DNA from: Shewanella gelidii
GTDB lineage: Bacteria > Pseudomonadota > Gammaproteobacteria > Enterobacterales > Shewanellaceae
Length of the DNA: 64,000 nt
Assembly (NCBI RefSeq): GCF_014647855.1
Contig: NZ_BMPZ01000004.1
Location: 124,001-188,000, forward strand
Direction of reading: 5' to 3'
Of the stretch, positions 28,678 to 38,451 are shown one piece after another (the stretch's first letter is position 1; every line of letters begins with the position of its first letter). The notes beneath the pieces are model-generated. The model was not told where the DNA came from, searched no databases, and saw only the letters and a list, made by a program, of their open reading frames with translations. The translations under genes were made by a program, and so were the position numbers.

Positions 28678-30134
28678 AGCGATTAAATATGAATAAGCCG
28701 TGTCGCTTTGTGATCCGTCGTTTTGCGGCGGCGAGTCTCGTGGCCAGTGCCGTCTTGCTTGGTGGTTGTGTGTCTACGGGGGCAACATCCCCAGAACAAG
28801 CAGCAGAAGCAAGCTTTTCCATGCCAGCATACCAAGCATTTCAATTGGCCAATGGACTTACGGTGAATCTAATGCCGCAAAAAGAAGTCCCCTTGATTAC
28901 GGTCAACGCCGTGGTACGAGCCGGTGCCGTAAATGATACCACTTCAGGCTTAGCCAATATGACTGCCAAAGGCTTGATGCTGGGAGCAGCAGGCAAGTCG
29001 AAAGCGGAAATTGAGCAGCTCGTAGACTTTTTAGGGGCGAGCTTATCAGCGGGTGCTGGTAAAGAAGGTACCTATATTAGTGCTGATTTTATGGCAAAAG
29101 ACGTGGATACCATGTTGCCGTTGATCCGTGACGTAATGCTTAAGCCAAGTTTTGAGCAAGCGGAACTCGCTAAGCTCAAGCAACGACAAATCGCAGGCTT
29201 AGCCCAAGCAAAAGAGAGTCCGCGAGCGGTGATCGGACGCTATTTTGACTCGCTTGCCTATGGCCAGCACCCTTATGGTCAACCTACTTCGGGTACAGCG
29301 CAGTCACTCGCTAAAGTGGATGCCTCATTATTAAGGGCGTTTCATGGCAGTTTTTACCAGCCACAGAATACCGCGTTAAATATTGTCGGTGACTTTGATA
29401 TTCCGGCGATGAAAGCCAAGCTGACTTCTTTGTTTGGTCCGTGGCAAGCAACGCAAGATGTTCCTCAAATCGATCTTGCTAACAACTTACCAAATTACAG
29501 CCAAAGCAAGGTGCTATTGGTCGATAAAGGCGATGCCATTGAAACCACATTCCTGATAGGAGGCAAAGGTGTGCGTCGTGATAATGCCGACTTTGTCGGG
29601 TTAACAGTCGTGAATACCATTCTTGGCGGGCGGTTTACTTCGTGGCTCAATGATGAGCTACGCGTGAATGCAGGGCTGACATATGGCGCGCGCTCAGGGT
29701 TTGTGTCATATAGCCATGGTGGAGTTTTCCGTATGAGCACTTTCACCAAAGCCGAAACAACCAAAGAAGCAATGGATCTGGCGCTGAAAACCTACGCACG
29801 TTTATGGGAGCAAGGTGTCGATGCCTCGACACTTGAATCAGCCAAATCTTATGTGAAAGGGCAATTCCCACCAAAATACGAAACCAGTGGTCAACTTGCA
29901 GGCCTCCTTGGTGACATGTACCTATATGGATTCAATGAATCATTTATCAATGACTTCCAAGCCAAAGTCGACGGCTTGACCGTTGCTGAAAGTCAGCGCC
30001 TCATTGCCAAGTACTTCCCGCAGCAAAACCTGCAATATGTGTTGATTGGGAATGCGAGCAAAATAGAAGCGCTTGCTGCAGATTATGGCGAGGTTACTAA
30101 AGTTGATATTAAGGATGTTGGCTTTGCTCAGTAA
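28674..30134 (+). CDS. M16 family lipoprotein lacking the zinc motif (partner subunit)
   Basis: A 486-residue M16-fold protein with a lipoprotein signal (LVASAVLLGGC, lipid-modified Cys near residue 33). At the position of HxxEH it reads LANMTAKGLML, so zinc ligands are missing, but the C-terminal Arg/Tyr-type substrate-clamp region (VNAGLTYGARSGFVSY) is kept. In two-subunit M16 proteases one subunit carries zinc and the other helps bind substrate, which fits this pair. Coupled by ATGA to the catalytic gene. Confidence 0.9.
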   Translation: MKRLNMNKPCRFVIRRFAAASLVASAVLLGGCVSTGATSPEQAAEASFSMPAYQAFQLANGLTVNLMPQKEVPLITVNAVVRAGAVNDTTSGLANMTAKGLMLGAAGKSKAEIEQLVDFLGASLSAGAGKEGTYISADFMAKDVDTMLPLIRDVMLKPSFEQAELAKLKQRQIAGLAQAKESPRAVIGRYFDSLAYGQHPYGQPTSGTAQSLAKVDASLLRAFHGSFYQPQNTALNIVGDFDIPAMKAKLTSLFGPWQATQDVPQIDLANNLPNYSQSKVLLVDKGDAIETTFLIGGKGVRRDNADFVGLTVVNTILGGRFTSWLNDELRVNAGLTYGARSGFVSYSHGGVFRMSTFTKAETTKEAMDLALKTYARLWEQGVDASTLESAKSYVKGQFPPKYETSGQLAGLLGDMYLYGFNESFINDFQAKVDGLTVAESQRLIAKYFPQQNLQYVLIGNASKIEALAADYGEVTKVDIKDVGFAQ

Positions 30135-30162
30135 GGCGAATTAGTCTGGTATTCTTTATTTA

Positions 30163-30188
30163 AAAGCCCGCAGTAGCGGGTTTTTTTT
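30163..30188 (+). terminator. rho-independent terminator
   Basis: CCCGC - AGTA - GCGGG stem flanked by AAAA and a run of eight T residues, after the M16 pair. Confidence 0.88.
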
Positions 30189-30350
30189 ATGATTTATGCT
30201 TGAATGCAATCGATGTTGCGACAAGTGAATTTCTCAATTGAAAAATCTATAAAGTCCCAATGTTATAGCCCCTGCAACTTCGGCTGTTTGTTTTTTAAAC
30301 AGTGGGCGTCTCGGTTACAATGAAACAAACCCAACGAACAGGTGACCGAG

Positions 30351-30647
30351 ATGCGTATTCTTATGTTGTTGTGCGCTTTGCTCATAAGCGGCTCGTCAAA
30401 TTCGATAGAAGGGTGTAACGAATGCCATGATGAAAAGTGGCAGCAAACTCCGGCTCACATCTGGATCGATACCCAGCATCACCTTGATGTCGTCTCATGT
30501 ATGGATTGTCATCGATGGAAAAATGGCGATGATCTTCCGCCAGTTTTGCCAAGTCAGGCAAATTTGAATCGAGATTGTGGCGTATGCCATCCTGCACCAC
30601 AAACGCTTGCCGAAAAAATGCAAATGACCCAATACAAACAGCTTTAA
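30351..30647 (+). CDS. small exported triheme c-type cytochrome
   Basis: A 98-residue protein with a signal peptide (MRILMLLCALLISGSSNS) and three CxxCH haem-binding motifs in under 60 residues: CNECH, CMDCH and CGVCH. Additional His residues (PAHIW, TQHHLD, CHRWK) could supply distal ligands. It would be a periplasmic electron carrier or haem subunit. The ATG at 30351 is preceded by AGGTGA; an upstream GTG at 30342 is less likely. Small triheme cytochromes of this size are known in Shewanella. Confidence 0.88.
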   Translation: MRILMLLCALLISGSSNSIEGCNECHDEKWQQTPAHIWIDTQHHLDVVSCMDCHRWKNGDDLPPVLPSQANLNRDCGVCHPAPQTLAEKMQMTQYKQL

Positions 30648-30773
30648 ATGAGGTTGGGTCTCAGACCAACCGATGAGGCAGAACGTTGACTCTTAGTCGC
30701 AATTGGCTAAAGTGAGAAGCAGGTTCGATGAAAGTAATCGGTGGTGAATATTAACCTGCTTCATCCAGTTGTT

Positions 30774-31310
30774 ATGCAAACGATAAAGCGCCAGTGGCTA
30801 ATTTGTCATCGGGTCGCGTGTGCGCTCTTGTTGGTGATCGTTTCGCCTAACGTCGCAGCGGGGAACGTAGAGTTCTCATCGTTTTGCCAAGCGCTTGCAG
30901 GGCATTGGCAAGGCGCTTCGGCGCGTGCGAATCAGTCTCCTAAACTTGTGCGCGTTGAGAGTGTTTGTTCGGCGGACCAGCGGCAACTTCTATTATCAGT
31001 GAGCCGTAGTGCTCGGCATCAATTCAGTGAGACTTGGTGGTTTCGTATTCAAGGCGAACAGATCAAATTGACGTATTTTGATGGCGTTGATGAAGATAAA
31101 CAGCAAATGTTTACTCTGTATGGCCAACGCGGTGATTTTTCACTAGTGGGTGAAGGCGAGCTGAATCATCGTCCGGCATTAATTCAGCTGCGATTTGATC
31201 GTAAGCAGCAAGGTTGGACATGGCTGCAAAACGCCCAGTACCTCGATGATGATGCTGAGCGTTACCTGTTTTTTCGCGGAATAGAAATGCAGCCGTTCAA
31301 ACAGCCTTAA
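30774..31310 (+). CDS. exported protein of unknown function
   Basis: A 178-residue protein with a signal peptide ([17 protein letters not shown], cleavage near residue 30) and a beta-rich mature part containing two cysteines (FCQAL, SVCSADQ) and the segments GHWQGAS and [14 protein letters not shown], suggestive of a lipocalin-like or DUF-type barrel but not recognised. The start at 30774 is chosen for the signal peptide; a GTG at 30741 is possible. Its end overlaps trmL by four bases in convergent orientation. Confidence 0.65.
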   Translation: MQTIKRQWLICHRVACALLLVIVSPNVAAGNVEFSSFCQALAGHWQGASARANQSPKLVRVESVCSADQRQLLLSVSRSARHQFSETWWFRIQGEQIKLTYFDGVDEDKQQMFTLYGQRGDFSLVGEGELNHRPALIQLRFDRKQQGWTWLQNAQYLDDDAERYLFFRGIEMQPFKQP

Positions 31311-31771
31311 CTCGCGCCTAAATGTCCCAGCTGGCGCCATGCTTCATAGCTAATAATGGCTACTGCATTCGACAAGTTTAGACTGCGACTGTTGGCCATC
31401 ATCGGAATGCGAAGTCGTTGTTCGGTTGGCACGGACTCGATAATGTCCATCGGTAAACCGCGCGTTTCTGGCCCAAATAGCAGCACGTCATCCTTTTGAT
31501 AACTGAGCTCTGTATGGGGACGGCTACCTTTGGTGGTGCAAGCCATAATGCGCTTACCCGCCATCGCTTCTAGAAATGCAGTAAAGTTTGGATAGCGCGT
31601 CACGCGTGCTAAATCAGCGTAATCAAGTCCAGCTCGACGTAGCTTCTTCTCTTCCAAATCAAACCCCAATGGCTCTATTAAGTGCAAGCGGCAACCATTA
31701 TTGGCCGCTAGACGGATAATATTTCCTGTATTGGGAGCAATTTCTGGCTCATAGAGTGCGATATGAAACAT
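31307..31771 (-). CDS. trmL: tRNA (cytidine/uridine-34 2'-O)-methyltransferase TrmL
   Basis: A 154-residue SPOUT methyltransferase that 2'-O-methylates the wobble base of leucine tRNAs. The family features are present in order: [20 protein letters not shown] at the start, [11 protein letters not shown] in the knot, and [18 protein letters not shown] at the C-terminal SAM-binding trefoil knot. Length is standard. It converges with the exported-protein gene and is divergent from the M3 peptidase gene. Confidence 0.95.
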   Translation of the reverse strand: MFHIALYEPEIAPNTGNIIRLAANNGCRLHLIEPLGFDLEEKKLRRAGLDYADLARVTRYPNFTAFLEAMAGKRIMACTTKGSRPHTELSYQKDDVLLFGPETRGLPMDIIESVPTEQRLRIPMMANSRSLNLSNAVAIISYEAWRQLGHLGAS

Positions 31772-32014
31772 AGCGTAAAGGCCTTTTTAAAAACGAAGGC
31801 GGATTATACGGCAAAATGACTTGAGAAGGTAAGATCGCGTCGAACGCTTCTTTTGCTGGATTCATGACTGTTTACAAATTTGTTGCCGTGCTTCTTACCT
31901 CAACTATTTCGTTTTTGTGAGCAAGGGATTAAAGTGGCTGGTTGATAATAGGTATTACAAGAAGATAACCAAGAAGTTGTGAACAACTCAAATTGGATTA
32001 GGGAATCAAATCGC

Positions 32015-34270
32015 ATGTTAAAAAAGCCAGTATTTAAAAAAACGGCGCTGCTTTCGGCTATGTTGATCGGTGGCATGCTCGCCGGTTGCTCGCCTGATAA
32101 GTCGACTGAAATCACGGATAAAACCGCTGCTCAAAAGCCAGCAACAGTTGCAGAAAAGCCTGCGGAAATCGTGAAACAAGCAGCGGCAGTCGTTAGTCAG
32201 CTCACTCCAGAAGTGCAAGCGGCTAAAGAACAGTTACTTGCAGAGTGGACCGGGCCTTACCAAGGTGTTCCAGCATTCGACAAAGTGTCACTGGTTGGTT
32301 TAAAAGCCGCTGCGCGTGAAGCGATGGCCTTAAACCTTGCAGAAATTGATACCATTGCTAAAAACCCGGCTCCAGCCACGTTTGAAAACACCATTGTCGC
32401 AATGGAAAGCGCGGGTAAAGTACTGAATCGTGTATTTAGTTACTGGGGAATATGGAGTGCAAACAAGTCGTCCCCGGAATTCCGTGAAATTCAAGGCGAG
32501 ATTATTCCTGAGTTCTCAGCATTTTCTTCAAAGATTAATCAAAACCAAGCATTATTTGACCGCATTTCAGCGGTTTACAATAGTGAAGAGATGAAAACTT
32601 TGCGCGCAGACCAGCAACGTCTTGTTAAGCTGACCTATGATGGCTTTGCACGCAACGGAGCGCTGCTTGATGATGCATCGAAAAAGCGCTTTGCAGAAAT
32701 CAATGGCGAGCTGGCTAAGCTTCATACCCAGTTTGGTAACAACATCTTGGCTGATGAAGAAGGCTATGTGCTTTATTTGACCAAAGCGCAATTGGGTGGT
32801 TTACCTGAGTCCGTGATTACTGCGGCAGCATCAGCTGCAAAAGACCGCGAGCGTGACGGCGAATATGCAATCACTAATACGCGTTCATCGATGGACCCAT
32901 TCTTAACCTACTCGACTGAGCGAGACTTACGCCAAAAAGTATGGGAAACCTATTACAATCGTGGTGACAATGGTGATGAGCATGATAACAATGCGATTAT
33001 TGCCAAGATCCTCAAACTACGTCATGAGCGTGTTGGCCTATTGGGCTATGACAACTACGCATCATGGCGCTTAGAAGATCGCATGGCGAAAAAGCCTGAG
33101 AATGCGATTAAATTGATGGAATCAGTGTGGCCTGCGGCAATTGCCCGTGTTGATGAAGAAGTGGCGGATATGCTTGCCATTGGTCAAGCGCAAGACGGTA
33201 TCAAAGAAATAAAGCCTTGGGATTACCGTTTCTATGCAGAGAAAGTTCGTAAGCAAAAATACGATCTTGATTCAAATGAAGTGAAAGAATACCTCCAGTT
33301 AGACAAGCTTCGTGAAGCGATGTTTTACGTTGCGGGTCGTTTATTCAACTATAATTTCACGCCGATAACCGATGGTTCAGTGCCTGTATTCCATGAAGAC
33401 GTTAAAGTTTGGGAAGTCACAGATAAAGCTAGCGGCGAAAACGTTGGTCTTTGGTACCTTGACCCGTTCGCTCGGAAAGGTAAACGCTCAGGGGCTTGGG
33501 CAACGAGCTATCGTTCACACACCAATATTGACGGCAAAACCAATGTGTTGTCTTCAAACAACTCGAACTTCAGTAAAGGTGCGCCAGGCGAACCAACCCT
33601 GATCAGTTTTGATGATGCAGAGACCTATTTCCACGAGTTTGGCCACGCATTGCACTTCTTGTCATCAAATGTTGATTACCCAACACTCAATGGTGGTGTG
33701 CGTGACTATACTGAGTTTCAATCCCAACTTCTTGAGCGTTGGTTGACGACCGATGAAGTGATCGACAAATATCTTGTTCACTATAAAACAGGCAAACCAA
33801 TGCCTGCATCTTTGGTGAAGAAGATTAAACAAGCCGCGACATTTAACGAAGGTTTTAAAACCACGGAATACCTAGCGTCGGCACTGATTGATATGAAGCT
33901 GCATACCGTTGACCCAACAGGCATTGACCCAGATAAGTTTGAACGTGAGACCCTAGGCAAACTGAATATGCCGTCGTCAATTGTGATGCGTCACCGTACG
34001 CCGCACTTTGGTCATATCTTTAGTGGTGAGGGTTACTCGGCAGCTTACTATGGTTACATGTGGGCTGAAGTGTTGACCTCTGACGCTGCGGAGGCATTTG
34101 CTGAAGCGCCAGATGGCTTCTACGATAAAGCGTTGGCAGACAAGCTAGTTCAACACCTATTTAGCGTGCGTAATGCTGTTGACCCTGCTGAAGCTTATCG
34201 CGCCTTCCGTGGTCGTGATGCCAATGTTGACGCGTTAATGCGTGATCGTGGTTTTCCGGTGAAGAAGTAA
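32015..34270 (+). CDS. dcp: M3 family peptidyl-dipeptidase (Dcp), lipoprotein form
   Basis: A 751-residue zinc metallopeptidase that removes C-terminal dipeptides. It begins with a lipoprotein signal (LLSAMLIGGMLAGC, Cys near residue 25), unlike cytosolic E. coli Dcp, so it likely acts in the periplasm. The zinc motif is HEFGH (YFHEFGHALHF, near residue 545) and the late segment HIFSGEGYSAAYYGYMWAE is typical of M3 substrate binding. Start at 32015 is chosen because it directly precedes the signal sequence. It may finish peptides produced by the M16 pair. Confidence 0.93.
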   Translation: MLKKPVFKKTALLSAMLIGGMLAGCSPDKSTEITDKTAAQKPATVAEKPAEIVKQAAAVVSQLTPEVQAAKEQLLAEWTGPYQGVPAFDKVSLVGLKAAAREAMALNLAEIDTIAKNPAPATFENTIVAMESAGKVLNRVFSYWGIWSANKSSPEFREIQGEIIPEFSAFSSKINQNQALFDRISAVYNSEEMKTLRADQQRLVKLTYDGFARNGALLDDASKKRFAEINGELAKLHTQFGNNILADEEGYVLYLTKAQLGGLPESVITAAASAAKDRERDGEYAITNTRSSMDPFLTYSTERDLRQKVWETYYNRGDNGDEHDNNAIIAKILKLRHERVGLLGYDNYASWRLEDRMAKKPENAIKLMESVWPAAIARVDEEVADMLAIGQAQDGIKEIKPWDYRFYAEKVRKQKYDLDSNEVKEYLQLDKLREAMFYVAGRLFNYNFTPITDGSVPVFHEDVKVWEVTDKASGENVGLWYLDPFARKGKRSGAWATSYRSHTNIDGKTNVLSSNNSNFSKGAPGEPTLISFDDAETYFHEFGHALHFLSSNVDYPTLNGGVRDYTEFQSQLLERWLTTDEVIDKYLVHYKTGKPMPASLVKKIKQAATFNEGFKTTEYLASALIDMKLHTVDPTGIDPDKFERETLGKLNMPSSIVMRHRTPHFGHIFSGEGYSAAYYGYMWAEVLTSDAAEAFAEAPDGFYDKALADKLVQHLFSVRNAVDPAEAYRAFRGRDANVDALMRDRGFPVKK

Positions 34271-34355
34271 CGCTCACCGAATACGAGCACAAGTCTTTGG
34301 GGCGAAGATTACTGAAAGCCGCTCCTGAATACTGCGCTTAATTCATGTGGATATG

Positions 34356-34406
34356 AAAAAACCTAGCCTTATGTATTCTTCGTTAGAATATTGGGCTAGG
34401 TTTTTT
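34356..34406. terminator. bidirectional terminator between dcp and chemoreceptor gene
   Basis: A 13-bp perfect stem, AAAAAACCTAGCC (34356-34368) with GGCTAGGTTTTTT (34394-34406), encloses an inner hairpin (TATTCT / AGAATA). A run on one side and T run on the other allow termination of both convergent genes. Confidence 0.9.
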
Positions 34407-34464
34407 GTTGGGCGCAACATCTGGTGCAGATGTCTCGCTTGAGTTGTCGCTGAAAACAGCCTGT

Positions 34465-36375
34465 CTATAGCTTAAAGCGATTAACTAACTCATCTAATGT
34501 TTGCGCCATTGACTTGAGAGAGTCGCTGGATTTAGCAATGCTCGATGCGCCTTCAGCGCTTTTATCTGTACTATCACTAATATTAACGACGTGGATATTA
34601 ATTTCGCCAATCACTGCAGACTGTTCTTCGGTCGCCGTAGCGACCTGTGTGTTGAGATCGGAAATATGTTGCACGTTGCCGACAATTTCTTCGAGTGCCT
34701 GATTGGTCTTTACTGCGGCTTGTACTCCCAGTTCGGCATGCTCTCGACCTTGCTGCACCGATGCAACAGCAGTCTTCGCTCCATCTTGTAACTCTGTAAT
34801 CATGGCATGAATTTCATCGGTTGAGTCGCTGGTTCGCTTGGCAAGCCCACGAACTTCATCGGCAACCACCGCAAATCCGCGCCCTTGTTCACCGGCTCGA
34901 GCCGCTTCAATTGCTGCGTTGAGGGCTAATAAATTTGTTTGTTCTGAAATACCGCGGATTACGTCGAGAACACTGCTAATTGAGATACTTTTTTCCGCTA
35001 ATACTTCAATATTGGTGGAGACGCTTTCCATATTCTCGGCCATTTGATTGATCGTGGTATTTGACTCCCTCACGACCCCTTGAGCATTGAGAGCCATTTC
35101 GTTGGCTTCGTTGGTCGTTTGTGCGGCCACGCCTGCGTTGTTGGCAATTTCCGCAATGGTGCTACCCATTTCATTGATGGCAACGGAGACCTGATGCGCT
35201 TCATCACGCTGACGATCAGACATCACTCTCGAGTTCTCGGCATCTTGATAAACATTTTCAGAAGCGGCGGTAACATCCTTTGCCGTGGTTGCAACATCTT
35301 GTACAACGGTTTGAATCTTGGCCACAAAGACGTTAAAGCCTTTGGCTAAGCGCGAGATTTCCTCTGCACCGGATTCATCAATGCGACTGGTTAAGTCACC
35401 TTCTCCTTTGCCTAATTCTTCAAATGCTTCCGCCATATGATTGAGCGGACGTACTAAGTTATTGGCTAATATGAGGCTAATGACGACAAAGATAATTGTC
35501 ACGATGAGGAAGGTCATCAGCATATAGTTTTCGGCATTGTTTAAACCGATATATAACTCTTGCTTGGGCACCTCGGCGACAACATACCAACCTAGGTTTG
35601 GAATAAAGCTGGTGGCAATAATTTGATCGTCGGTGGCACCAAATGCAAACTCTTGTTTACCTAAAAGAGCGCTGGTGTTGACGCCTTCATACAGTGCCGA
35701 AATATTTTGTTTCTCGCTAATCGACTTGTCCTTGTGGATTTTCACAAGGCCAGAGCCGTCAACCAAATAGACAAAGCCAGTTTCTTCAATTTTAAAGCCA
35801 CTGAGATAGCGCACCATTTCATTGAATGATTTAGAGACGCCTGAAACCCCTTGGCCATTCAATTGCTGGAAATTGACAAAAACGTCTACGTTACCATTGG
35901 GATAGGTGTAAGTACTGGCTGACTCTGCATTTCCGCTATTTTTAAATGCGAAAAACCAGCCATCGGCATTGTCGTTTTGTAGTTCGCGTAAGAAGCCGTC
36001 TTGGTTCCAATATTTATTGCTCTGCTTGTCGGCGAAGGATGCATTGCTTAGACCATTCGCTTTAGCAACTCGGCCTAGAAAGTCGACTAAAGTGGCTTCT
36101 TCATCTGCGGGAAAACCGTTATTCACCCAATTGAGAATATATGGATTGGTGGCTATCGATTGGGTGAGCACCTGCATTTCAGATATCTCGCCATTCACTG
36201 CATTTCGCACCCGTTGAACAAGATTTGGCAAATCGGATTGTTGCAAGCGATCCACAAGGAGCTCTTTGGATTTAGTGTGCCCGACTAAGGCGACGACACT
36301 GGTCGAAACCACAACGGCAAGCAGCATGGCTAAGACCAAGCGGTTTTTAATCGATAAAGCAGAGAATGGCTTCAT
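34465..36375 (-). CDS. methyl-accepting chemotaxis protein with Cache sensor domain
   Basis: A 636-residue chemoreceptor with a first membrane helix ([18 protein letters not shown], about residues 14-32), a long periplasmic Cache-type domain (about 40-290, with ENQDG-like and [17 protein letters not shown] segments), a second helix ([19 protein letters not shown]), a HAMP domain ([20 protein letters not shown]) and an MCP signalling domain with tip [19 protein letters not shown]. The start at 36375 ([13 protein letters not shown]) is preferred over the open extension to 36432. Confidence 0.92.
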   Translation of the reverse strand: MKPFSALSIKNRLVLAMLLAVVVSTSVVALVGHTKSKELLVDRLQQSDLPNLVQRVRNAVNGEISEMQVLTQSIATNPYILNWVNNGFPADEEATLVDFLGRVAKANGLSNASFADKQSNKYWNQDGFLRELQNDNADGWFFAFKNSGNAESASTYTYPNGNVDVFVNFQQLNGQGVSGVSKSFNEMVRYLSGFKIEETGFVYLVDGSGLVKIHKDKSISEKQNISALYEGVNTSALLGKQEFAFGATDDQIIATSFIPNLGWYVVAEVPKQELYIGLNNAENYMLMTFLIVTIIFVVISLILANNLVRPLNHMAEAFEELGKGEGDLTSRIDESGAEEISRLAKGFNVFVAKIQTVVQDVATTAKDVTAASENVYQDAENSRVMSDRQRDEAHQVSVAINEMGSTIAEIANNAGVAAQTTNEANEMALNAQGVVRESNTTINQMAENMESVSTNIEVLAEKSISISSVLDVIRGISEQTNLLALNAAIEAARAGEQGRGFAVVADEVRGLAKRTSDSTDEIHAMITELQDGAKTAVASVQQGREHAELGVQAAVKTNQALEEIVGNVQHISDLNTQVATATEEQSAVIGEINIHVVNISDSTDKSAEGASSIAKSSDSLKSMAQTLDELVNRFKL

Positions 36376-36839
36376 TTGATTTTCCCATAAAAACGAACTG
36401 ACGTTAGATAAAAGCGAGTTGTAAGTTGGCACGATTACGATTTCACATCATCACGATGAAGTGGCGTGCAACTGACCGAATGCAGTTTGCTTAATTGCAA
36501 CTTGCTTAAGAGCTAATTGATCAACTGCTGAACTAGTATATCGGCAGTTCAGCGAGAACCCTAAGAACATTTCGTAATTAAATTACTTTAAAATGTGTTT
36601 TTTTAATAAAAATTACAGTTTTTGCATCATTAAACAGCTAAAGGGTATGGTAAATGAATGTTTGGTGGTTAAAAGTGAAAGTTAGTCTGAAAGTGATGAG
36701 CGTTGAGCTTGGGGACATATGCTGTGAGTTTAGCGCTGATGAACGCAAAAACACCATTTCGATATCATGGGTCTCATGGTCGAAATTATTTACGCGAGCA
36801 TCAGGTCTTATACACACAAATTGAACACGAGTATCAGCT
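36376..36839. other. divergent intergenic region
   Basis: No gene is supported here. It should hold the promoters of the chemoreceptor gene (minus strand) and the small exported-protein gene (plus strand). A 7-bp hairpin, ATTTCGA (36756-36762) and TCGAAAT (36780-36786), lies upstream of the latter. The middle is AT-rich. Confidence 0.5.
36537..36545 (-). promoter_or_regulatory. possible sigma-28 (FliA) -10 element
   Basis: On the minus strand GCCGATATA matches the flagellar sigma-28 -10 consensus GCCGATAA well; a -35 at 15-base spacing (CTTAG) is poor. It lies about 160 bases upstream of the chemoreceptor start, a gene class commonly read by sigma-28. Confidence 0.4.
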
Positions 36840-37247
36840 ATGCCTATCAATAAAATCCTTGCTACTCTATTTGCATTCATCATGAGTGGTAGCTTTTTGG
36901 TGGTGAGTTTGACGAGCCAAGCCGCCCCGAAAACCGGTGAGTACCATGGACAAGTTATTCACGTCGCCAATCAAGCTCAGGTTTGGCATGTTTCACAACA
37001 AACCTGGATAAGTGTTGAGAAGTTTTGGCAAGAATGGGCGAATAATCGTGACAGCAAAAACTGGATGAGTAGTACGCAATATCCAATTTATGAGCAAGTG
37101 AATGAGCGAGATACATTTCTAGTTAAACTCGATTCTGGCCATTGTATGATGGAGTTTTGGCACGGTCGTTGGCGACGCGCCAATGATGTCCGTCGTTGGG
37201 ATGAAAAGTTTAACGATTACTCGGCATGTCCGTATGTATTTGACTAG
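36840..37247 (+). CDS. small exported protein of unknown function
   Basis: A 135-residue protein with a signal peptide (ILATLFAFIMSGSFLVVSLTSQA, cleavage likely after AA near residue 29). The mature part is rich in Trp and aromatic residues (VWHVSQQTWISVEKFWQEW, MEFWHGRWRRANDVRRW) and has two cysteines that could form a disulfide. I recognise no family. The upstream ribosome site is weak. Confidence 0.6.
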   Translation: MPINKILATLFAFIMSGSFLVVSLTSQAAPKTGEYHGQVIHVANQAQVWHVSQQTWISVEKFWQEWANNRDSKNWMSSTQYPIYEQVNERDTFLVKLDSGHCMMEFWHGRWRRANDVRRWDEKFNDYSACPYVFD

Positions 37248-37498
37248 CCTCTTAGAGGTTATTCTGCGCCAATGCACAAGCCTTGTGGGATTGATATTAT
37301 TCACGGGTATGATTGATTGCCCCAAGGTGACTTGGTCAGTGCAGCAAAGTACAGGGTGAAAGTGCGTGTCATTGAAAAGACGGAAAAGCACACGTACAGT
37401 GGGGCAAAGTCACTGGTTTCATTAGCGAGAGCCATATATCCGTTATTATTGACTACCCTTGGATCAATGCAGCTCAACATCAACTGGGAAACTATTTA

Positions 37499-37915
37499 GT
37501 GAATATTGAAGTCTCGCACGAAGAAAATTTAGAAGTATTTGATGCATTAGTTTCGAAGTTGCGTCAGTTCAATATGAATCATATGGGCGACGAAACATCC
37601 AAACCCCTATCCGTTATCGCAACCGATGATCAAGGCAGCCTCATTGGTGGCGTTTGTGGGCGCACGATATACAATCAGTTGTTAATTGATATTGTATGGG
37701 TCGACGAAAGTGCGAGACAACAAGGTCTAGGTCGCCGCTTAATGGCTCGGGCAGAACATGAAGCCAAATCTAGGGGCTGCGTTGCCGCTCAAGTGGATAC
37801 CTTGTCTTTTCAAGCGCCAAGCTTTTATCAAAAACTGGGGTTTGAGGTCATTGGCACAGTTACCGATATCTTGAATAGCCCAGACCGCTTTTTTCTTGTC
37901 AAAAAGTACCGCTAA
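37499..37915 (+). CDS. GNAT-family N-acetyltransferase
   Basis: A 138-residue GNAT enzyme with a GTG start. The acetyl-CoA loop RQQGLGRRLM (about residue 75) and the C-terminal FYQKLGFEVIGTV are typical. It transfers an acetyl group from acetyl-CoA to an unknown amine substrate. It stands at the left side of an accessory patch that also contains a transposase remnant and an AT-rich lipoprotein gene. Confidence 0.88.
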   Translation: MNIEVSHEENLEVFDALVSKLRQFNMNHMGDETSKPLSVIATDDQGSLIGGVCGRTIYNQLLIDIVWVDESARQQGLGRRLMARAEHEAKSRGCVAAQVDTLSFQAPSFYQKLGFEVIGTVTDILNSPDRFFLVKKYR

Positions 37916-38451
37916 CTTGCGGTGAGGATACGCCGCATTCGTTTCACGTACTTGCGCTGACCACACTCGATTTAAGTCGTGGCACTTCGCCCATAGCCGA
38001 GTAAAGAGGATAGCGTTTGCCCCTTTGCAAACCAAAAACGCCCCAAATGAAGTTGTGGCTCCTCATGCTTATGGCGCAATGATTAACGCTTCCGGTGGAG
38101 CGTTCCTTCCTCTCGAAAGCTGGCTTGACATCCTGTCTGGCTCACCTCATTACTGCCAATACACAGCAACAACTTCTCCTTTAGAACCAATGATGCAGAC
38201 ATAAAGTAAGCGTGCATGTAAATCGATACCACAGTAGTGTGGATGTAAGTTATTAAAAGGTCTCATTGAGCTTTCTGCTGCTGGTTTGGTCACGTTAAGC
38301 ATACCGCTGATGCGGGTTGCTAGGGAGGAAGCTCTATGAGTATCAAGTTGTTTAAGCGGACACAAAACAGTTGGATTTTTCGTTCCCCGTGGTTTTTAGT
38401 CAGCTGTTTTATTGCCCATTAATGAGGGCGTTATACCTTAAGGATAGTTCG
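37916..38451. other. accessory intergenic patch with transposase debris and hairpins
   Basis: About 530 bases without an intact gene. It contains two compact hairpins, GTTTGC-CCCTTT-GCAAAC (38015-38032) and AACGCT-TCCGGTGG-AGCGTT (38085-38104), and an IS110-like transposase N-terminus on the minus strand (38150-38263). The stretch 38264-38360 upstream of that fragment may be the old non-coding end of the element. Overall it reads as the eroded remains of one insertion sequence. Confidence 0.55.
38150..38263 (-). pseudogene. IS110-family transposase remnant (N-terminal fragment)
   Basis: The minus-strand frame encodes MRPFNNLHPHYCGIDLHARL and continues LYVCIIGSKGEVV before stopping. The core YCGIDLHARxxYVCIxxxxGEV is the characteristic beginning of the DEDD transposase of IS110-type elements, with the first catalytic Asp in GIDLHA. 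Only about 37 residues of a protein usually over 300 long remain. The call rests on recognising this motif; no terminal repeats are expected for IS110, so the ends cannot be fixed. Confidence 0.65.

Noticed and set aside
37301..37499. Two overlapping opposite-strand frames of about 60 codons upstream of the GNAT gene
   Set aside because: No ribosome sites, no recognisable domains, and they mutually overlap; treated as intergenic.
37916..38110. Integron attC site behind the small GNAT gene
   Set aside because: The hairpins suggested it, but I found no convincing paired core sites, no integrase and no repeated copy behind the next small gene; an IS remnant explains the region better.
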